Positions 22,659-22,727 of a DNA stretch of 22,727 nt are shown here, one piece after another; position 1 is the first letter of the stretch; every line of letters begins with the position of its first letter. A model generated the notes under the pieces. The model did not search any database, was not told where the DNA came from, and saw only the letters and a program-made list of their open reading frames with translations. The DNA lies in contig CAKARD010000010.1 in the NCBI GenBank assembly GCA_916720425.1, forward strand, positions 1 to 22,727, read 5' to 3'. The translations under genes were made by a program, and so were the position numbers. The DNA is from an uncultured Kingella sp. Lineage in GTDB: Bacteria > Pseudomonadota > Gammaproteobacteria > Burkholderiales > Neisseriaceae.

Positions 22659-22727
22659 AAAAATTTTACAATATAAAACAATGTTATATGAATAATTTGT
22701 AAAAAATCTCCAAAATTATGCAGGATT

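Overview
The window looks like a chromosomal segment of a Neisseriaceae member (Betaproteobacteria) with an AT-leaning genome. RppH, HprK, RapZ, PtsN, IlvD and the others in the core read as close relatives of the neisserial proteins (from memory, no search run). The exact genus cannot be fixed from this sequence. Mammalian oral genera such as Simonsiella, Alysiella, Kingella or Conchiformibius fit the mix of Neisseria-type and Pasteurellaceae-type DNA at the right end, but that is inference.

Left edge (1-994): the 3' end of a secreted polymorphic-toxin gene, with a pretoxin HINT domain that stops 11 residues after its end and so has no toxin domain. It is followed by an AT-rich gap carrying a good promoter for the next gene.

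Core (995-16570): ordinary housekeeping genes. They are rluB (rRNA pseudouridine), ilvD (branched-chain amino acids), a short RsmI-like methyltransferase, a small hypothetical gene, then a tightly overlapped five-gene operon: rppH, a small DUF7832-like gene, gmhB, a Core-2/I-branching glycosyltransferase and a family-2 glycosyltransferase. The operon joins RNA 5'-end processing to heptose and surface-glycan synthesis. Convergent to it is ptsN-hprK-rapZ (regulatory PTS), then queA (queuosine). Forward again come a TlpA-like thioredoxin, mfd and murU (peptidoglycan recycling). I found no exact copy of a known neisserial DNA uptake sequence in this ~15.5 kb.

Accessory region (16571-20410, mostly minus strand): two copies of a two-gene cassette (a 266-aa and a ~127-aa protein, each pair followed by a terminator) flank a membrane-protein gene fragment whose 5' end was cut off exactly where cassette copy 2 begins. 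The copies appear identical over 978 bp and then drop abruptly to about 84% over the first ~270 bp of the larger gene, a mosaic typical of recombining toxin/immunity or silent-cassette loci. The gene fragment carries two different neisserial uptake-sequence dialects.

Right end (20411-22727): mobile debris of probable Pasteurellaceae origin. It holds an oxidoreductase N-terminal fragment, an apparently intact DUF4405-like membrane protein containing both a Haemophilus-type and an Actinobacillus-type uptake signal sequence, a flavodoxin gene decapitated by an IS1-family remnant, and a small ParG-like ribbon-helix-helix gene. No tRNA, rRNA or CRISPR was seen.
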